A stretch of 64,000 nt of DNA from Trichaptum fuscoviolaceum (lineage: Eukaryota; Basidiomycota; Agaricomycetes; Hymenochaetales; Trichaptaceae): assembly GCA_910574455.1 (NCBI GenBank), contig CAJSYZ010000007.1, positions 2,673,773-2,737,772 of the forward strand. Direction: 5' to 3'. Position 1 is the first letter of the stretch, and every line of letters starts with the position of its first letter. Shown piece after piece: positions 58,721 to 64,000 of this stretch. The notes below the pieces were generated by a model. That model was not told the DNA's origin, made no database searches, and worked only from the letters and a program-made list of their open reading frames with translations. The position numbers and the translations under genes are program-made.

Positions 58721-60020
58721 AGCTGAAAAAGAGAATACGACAACCGCCAACCAGGAGAAGTTAGGAAAGATTGACCCAAGGTCAGGCAAAGGTGATGTGT
58801 TCAGGGGAGAGGACGAAAAAACATCCAGCCAGTGTTTGTCCCTATTCGCAAGAGGCAAAGTTTCATTAGATATAGACAGACTTTCGTGGTCACCGAAACA
58901 GAAGACATACGTAGATGACGCCCTCACTCCTCTCTGTCTTCTACGTCGTGGATATCAAGGGCGCGAAAATCAGACACAAGTAGTGGCCTTAAAGATATCG
59001 CGATCGTTGGCCTTCAACTTCAAGTTGAAGTTGATGCGTGCCAGTGGTACCTGCCCTGAAGCATTACTAGTACTAGTAGTACAGGTGTACAGTACGAAGT
59101 CACTCCGGGCAGCAGCCTGAGGAGGCCACGGAACTTCAAGTTGCCGCTTGGACCTCCCTTGGGCTGTCACTTTTACCACTGCCAACTTGTAAGTGGCAAG
59201 CTTTCGTGCTGCTCTCAAACTCGAAAATCACTTTTCCAAGGCCCTTCCCTCCAACTTCTTTCAATCCTACGGTAACCCGGAGATAATTTCGGTTCGTATG
59301 TTGACAGAGCACTCGACCTTGATGGCTTGGTTTCTGCTTTCGCTACTCACCAATGGAACTAGTATTTTCTTAAGTTGCCTGATGCTAGCCTCCCTTTCAA
59401 ATCGTTGATGCCCTTAACATCAAACTCTGAAAGATAATGACCTTCAACTGCAACACCTCCGAGTCCATGATGACAGTCCAGAAAGGAAATCAAGCAATCT
59501 CCATCTCTTCTTCGCATCTTGATGGTGGATCCTATGCTAAGCCATCATGATATCAAACGGTCTATGGCGTTAGAAACCTCGTCTGCTTCTCTAATGGGCG
59601 GGAAATGTTGGTCTTACTGCGTTGACAGAATTGGATTGCGTAGGTGTTGAGGGGTCGTAGATTATGCTTGCGAGTAGAAGAGAGGAAAACAAACAGTACG
59701 TCACTAGCGTCCGTCCGCGTTTTCTCTTTATCAAAGACTGCAGTATTAACTATGGAACACAGGCAAATTTTACTTTGTCATAAGAGTATTAGGTCGTGCC
59801 GAAAGGGTTAGACCTTCGGTGCAGTGCCGAATGTTAAACTCTGGTGATCTATCTTGATCTATTCAAGTTTGGCTCCCTACACATAAGTCGAACTCGGCTT
59901 CTTAAATGTCAGGTCAGTTGGACGCGGTTCTATCGCTTCCCTCCTTCTTTCCCCTCCCCACTTCTCCGTCTCTGTGCTCTAGCACCTACATAAGTATCTG
60001 CAAACGTGATATTTGATTTC
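58721..60020. other. Spacer with one palindromic-word cluster
   Basis: At 59010-59150: CTTCAACTTCAAGTTGAAG, CATTACTAGTACTAGTAGTAC and GGAACTTCAAGTTGCC. The remainder shows no gene that I recognise. Confidence 0.4.
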
Positions 60021-61777
60021 ATGGACGAGTTGATAACTTTGGATGCGATCATTAAGATTGACCGAGTAAGAGAGTCTTCTATGCCCTTGGTTCCTTTGAT
60101 AGCTCCGCTTAATTCCTTTACAGTATATTCAACGTGGGTCAGGGTCATGGTACGGGATCGTTTGCTGTCTCACATGAAAATTTTGTTTTCTTCCAGTTGC
60201 CTCAACCGCCGTCCTTGTGAGTGTTGATGATATTGTTGTCATCGAGCTCGCTGACAACCACAGTTCTATGACTATTTTCTTACATTATCAGATGAAGTGC
60301 GGCTGGTCTGGCCCTCGAAATGGTCTGCGATTAAGGTCGCATTTTGCATAAATCGATATCTGCCTTTCGTCATCCTTAGCGTTGAAACGCGGTGTGAGAG
60401 TACTTCGTAGCTTCAGCCATACTTTCAACTAATCTTATTGCACTCTCCAGTCTTTTTACTTGTAAACCTTCGTGACGTAGAGAACTTTGAGGTTTGTGTA
60501 GTTTTATTACTGCAAACGCTCCTAGTCACTTACGGTCTACATATCAGCATTGTAAACCCGCACTGATTGCTTTAGGATGTACGGGACATGAATTTCGATC
60601 TCCTCGTTGGTTATGTATTCACGAATATGTTTTTAAGTCTTATACGTTGCTTTGCATATGAATGCGGAGTGTAAATGATGATGCCCTATGTCAACCACTG
60701 AAGTTTCTCTTGCTTTGCTCATAGTATTTCACCCACAGCGATCTTGTATATACGCGCATATGCTCTATGGGGATGCAAACGATATCTATTCGTAACATTT
60801 TTCTCAGTCGTGGTCGTACGTACCTCCTCCTGAATTGCATTCCATTTGAACAATTAATCTTCTATCACGTTAGGTATTTACCGTGTCCGCAAGCTATATT
60901 ACATACAAACATACTGCTGTTACGTCTGGTTAGCGTCCTCATACAGGATGAACCTCATGGATGTTCCCACTGAAAATCATTGTCGTTATTGCGCGCAGTG
61001 ATTGACTTCCCATTGATTCCAAATGGATGTATCTACGATTTCAGTGAATCTGAGCTTTGGATAGCATATCTTGTGCTTATCATCTCGGAGACATGTAAGT
61101 GTCTGGCAATTTGTTCAAGTCTGCTTCTTACAGACATCAATTCAGTGGCAATCGGTTTTCTTGTGGTCAAAGCTTATGAGCAATTTGATTACTACTACGT
61201 ATACAATCTCTATCTGACTTGAGAAGTCCGATACAAGCACCACATGCACCACATGCCATCGACCCTCGTCAAGACTATTGTGTCAGATGGTAAGATATAA
61301 ACAAACCTTAACCCAGGCCTCGCTTGTTAATCCGAATGTATTAGGCATAATGTACTATGTGTATATCCTTGGTAAGTCAAATTTGAAAAGATAGACTTCG
61401 TACTGAATTGACACTCTCATTCAGTGGTCTCTTTGTCAAACGTATTGGTTCTGAAGTTCGCGCCAGTGAGTCAAGTAAACCTCCAGTGTGGAAACAAGTT
61501 TCATGACGTGCTTTCATTTAGGCCACGTTCAGCACGGATCTTATCCCGTATGTTTTCACTCCACAAAATTTATCAAACTTCAGTGCGTTAATGACTCTCT
61601 CTGGCTAGGCCACAAATCGTTCTGCATAGTATATTCTGCAGCCGTATCCTACTCAATCTCAAGAATGCGTACGCGCCGCTTGCGACAGGTCTGTTGACCA
61701 CTGCTGCATCTATGGAACTCAGGTTTGCTGAAGGAGGGGGTGAGAACGAAAGCAAGGTTGGCGATACTACTGTATGA
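60021..61777 (+). CDS. DUF6533 multi-pass membrane protein, copy 3
   Basis: Third member of the family in this window, on the opposite strand. The ATG at 60021 starts [15 protein letters not shown] and is cut by GTAAGA, the same exon 1 design as copies 1 and 2. The core spliced exon reads [40 protein letters not shown] (60265-60400). Later exons: [34 protein letters not shown] with [26 protein letters not shown] and the C-terminal [20 protein letters not shown], ending GDTTV and TGA at 61775-61777. The predicted protein sits in a membrane; function unknown. I did not resolve every intron, so a hidden lesion is possible. Confidence 0.7.
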
Positions 61778-62187
61778 GCATGTAGTTAGGTACATTTTAA
61801 TGATTTAGTTGAGAAGTTCTCTTGTATTGTCAGTGTTAACCTGAAGTAGTATGCGAACCGCGTGAATATCACTAACGAAATCAATTGGTGAGCTTGCAAG
61901 GGAAACACAGAAGTAGGAATATAAGTCCGATCTGAATAAGGCTGCTGCTCAGTGCACGCGTTTCTCACTAGATTGCGTGACAAGACACGACATGTCACAA
62001 TCACGGCCGGCGGGTGACTCAGGTCACGCACATCAGTGTGGTTCAAGTTACATGTAAACAATGGCTCTTGCTTTCACTTCCACCTCACCACATCTTTAAC
62101 CACAACCACACTCGAAGACCGTCTACTACTATATATACTCTCAAGCTCAGTAAGTCTCATCAATCATTTCCCCAAACTCTGTTCACC
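61778..62187 (+). promoter_or_regulatory. Upstream region of FunK1 D with shared element
   Basis: Contains GTGTGGTTCAAGTTACATG at 62035-62053 and CTTTAACCACAACCACA at 62094-62110, 78 bp before the ATG. The second string is identical to 17 bases upstream of FunK1 A. Confidence 0.5.
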
Positions 62188-64000
62188 ATGTCTGAAAGGG
62201 CACAACTCAGCGGTTCCCGTACATACCGAAGTGACAAGAGAGCAGAAGCAAAGGCGAGGCTTCTGCGGAACGAAAACGTCGTCAAACCTCCACATCCTGC
62301 CCCTAAGACACCCGCTCGCGGGGTGCAAACCATTCCGCCAGACTTTGGACGTAGTCCGCAGATGGTAAAGTCCTACGCTGACAGAGTTAATCACGACTTC
62401 TTCGACGAGACGGCAGACGTGCAAGCTGAGAAAGTCCGTAAGGCACTCGCCATGGAACTCTATAGAGCAATCCATTTCGATATTGCGAGCCTTTATGATG
62501 ACATCGTCGATGATTCGCCCCCGTTTAACGCAAAAGACATTATGGAGCGATTTACCGTCAAGAGGCAACCGCGCAAATCCAAACGACCAGATATTATCCG
62601 TTATATCCAAAATTCGAAGATGAAGCAATGGATCGACTGGCCGGATACGAACACGCAGGGCACCGAAGACGGGCTGTGTGCGTTCCTCAACAAAATCGCC
62701 GATTCCGTTCGAAAGGCACTGAACAGGCCAGAGAGAGACGATGACCTCATCTTCTCCTCTGCGTTCAAGAATCGAGGCCCTAAGACAGGTCATACCACAG
62801 ACAGAAAACCAGACCTTGTCGTTGTTCCTCGGTCGCAAGAGAACGCGATGTGGGGGGATTTCCGATGCGTTGTTTCTCTGAAGATCGAGAATCAAGGGCG
62901 AGCTAAGGAATGCTCACAGATAATGGAGTACGCAAGATGTTGCTTCTCAGCACGACCTGATCGACGCTACGTTCTCGGTCTGGGATTCCTCCACAAAAAC
63001 CTTACCTTCTATGTTTTCGATCGCTCGGGTATTCTAGCCACTCCATACTGTAATGTCGACGAAGATCCCGAACAATTCCTTCGCCTAGCAATCAGCATCC
63101 TGTTTATGGATGACGCCCAGCTGGGATACGACACGTCATTATATTACAAGGAAGGGAACAACTACATCAAAGCAGGGGGTGAAGAATACAAGATTCTCTG
63201 TCGGTTATATATCGATAAAGCCTTACGGGGTCGCGGTACAGTGTGTCTCAAGGCGGAAGATAAAAATGGGAAGGTCGTCGTCATTAAGGACTCCTGGGTA
63301 GACCGGACTCGAAAAACGAAAGAAGTCGGCATGCTGAAGCTTCTGAAGGGCTCAGGAATCGAGAATATCCCAACTCTATTCTCTGATGAAATTGTCTTAG
63401 TACCTGGCGATACGACAAGGGTGGACTCTACCGAGAATTTTCGAAGGACAAAGATACTTGAAGAACTGAAGGACAAAGATCGCACGGAGGCGTTGACGAT
63501 GTTCCGCGAAACCGAGCTTCGCGATCACTATCGCATTGTGCAGGGACCATACGGAGAGCCATTGGATGACTTTGACTCGTTGCCTGAGCTTCTTTCCGCT
63601 TCCTATGACATTTTCGACGGTGAGTTCCTTGTTCTCCTGAAGTCCTAACGAAAGTTGATATGTGTATACGTCTTTTCCTATAGCCATCGAAGCCTTAAAT
63701 GACAAGGGCATTGTGCATCGAGATGTCAGCCTCAACAACATCATCCTCGTTCCCGTTCCTGGTAAGCGCCTTCGAAAGGGATATTTGATCGACTTCGACT
63801 ATGCTATAAGAAAGGACGATATTGGAGAACCTGCGGTAGGACCTCGTACGGTAAGCAAACCTGGAAGTATTCTCCGAAGGAATGATTCGGCTCATTGATG
63901 TTTCTAGGGCACTATAGCGTTCATGGCTATCGACGTTCTGCGGAAAGAGGTCAAGCACTCTTTCATCCATGACACCGAGTCTATGGTGTATATATTGATC
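62188..64000 (+). CDS. FunK1 fungal protein kinase, copy D, cut by right edge
   Basis: Exon 1 is 62188-63619, exon 2 63684-63850, and exon 3 begins at 63908 and runs off the window. The start MSERAQLSGSRTYRSDKRAE is the first ATG after the shared upstream element. Motifs: TDRKPDLVVVPRSQENAMW, the nucleotide-binding region ALRGRGTVCLKAE with VVVIKDSWVDR, RIVQGPYGEP, catalytic loop VHRDVSLNNIILV, metal site LIDFDYA, then GTIAFMAIDVLRKEV and HDTESMVYILI at the edge. It is divergent from A-C but has introns at the same two codon positions. No lesion is seen in the visible part. Confidence 0.9.

Noticed and set aside
1..64000. CRISPR arrays, bacterial operons, ribosome binding sites, rRNA
   Set aside because: The window is intron-rich fungal nuclear DNA; no regularly spaced direct repeats with spacers or rRNA sequence were seen.

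Overview
This is nuclear DNA of a filamentous basidiomycete. Genes are broken by many short (about 45-120 bp) GT-AG introns, and several families are typical of Agaricomycetes: FunK1 kinases, DUF6533 membrane proteins, a Plavaka DNA transposon, a polyporopepsin-like aspartic protease and a mushroom-type secreted unknown. A wood-decay polypore is my best guess; that is inference, not proof.

Layout. 1-10.5 kb is ordinary single-gene territory: a Zn2Cys6 transcription factor running off the left edge, a long spacer, an ABCG half-transporter (5.1-8.2 kb) and a conserved secreted protein of unknown function (8.8-10.4 kb). 10.7-19 kb holds a FunK1 kinase cut short by an in-frame stop, a broken duplicate of the 8.8 kb gene, and two tandem DUF6533 genes. 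19-24.3 kb has a doubtful gene, an RNase D-like 3'-5' exonuclease, a decayed BCS1-like AAA ATPase and a fragment of a serine-peptidase-like gene. 24.8-27.4 kb is a longer, disrupted relative of that peptidase gene. 27.8-34.4 kb is a Ty3/gypsy chromovirus with apparently identical 341-bp LTRs and a GTGGG target duplication. 34.4-46.8 kb is a Plavaka transposon neighbourhood: transposase on the minus strand, with two large non-transposase genes on the plus strand on either side. 47.1-48.5 kb is an aldo/keto reductase. 48.5-54.6 kb carries a FunK1 pseudogene (a segmental copy of the 11-14 kb kinase) next to an intact FunK1 gene. 55.3-56.7 kb is the aspartic protease. 57-60 kb has no gene I can name. 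60.0-61.8 kb is a third DUF6533 gene, and 62.2 kb to the right edge is a fourth FunK1 gene.

The genes do not form a metabolic cluster. The theme is gene-family expansion (FunK1 x4, DUF6533 x3, peptidase-like x2, the secreted unknown x2) with repeated pseudogenisation around mobile DNA. Short palindromic words (for example CAACTTGAAGTTG, GGCACTGGCAGTGCC and ACTAGTAGTACTAGT) recur in spacers, promoters and introns of the repeat-rich part and are largely absent from the first 10 kb. The strongest new observations are a self-priming signature in the retrotransposon, a shared CCACAACCACA element 74-81 bp upstream of three FunK1 start codons, the Plavaka three-gene unit, and a 197-bp perfectly identical island between two diverged FunK1 copies.
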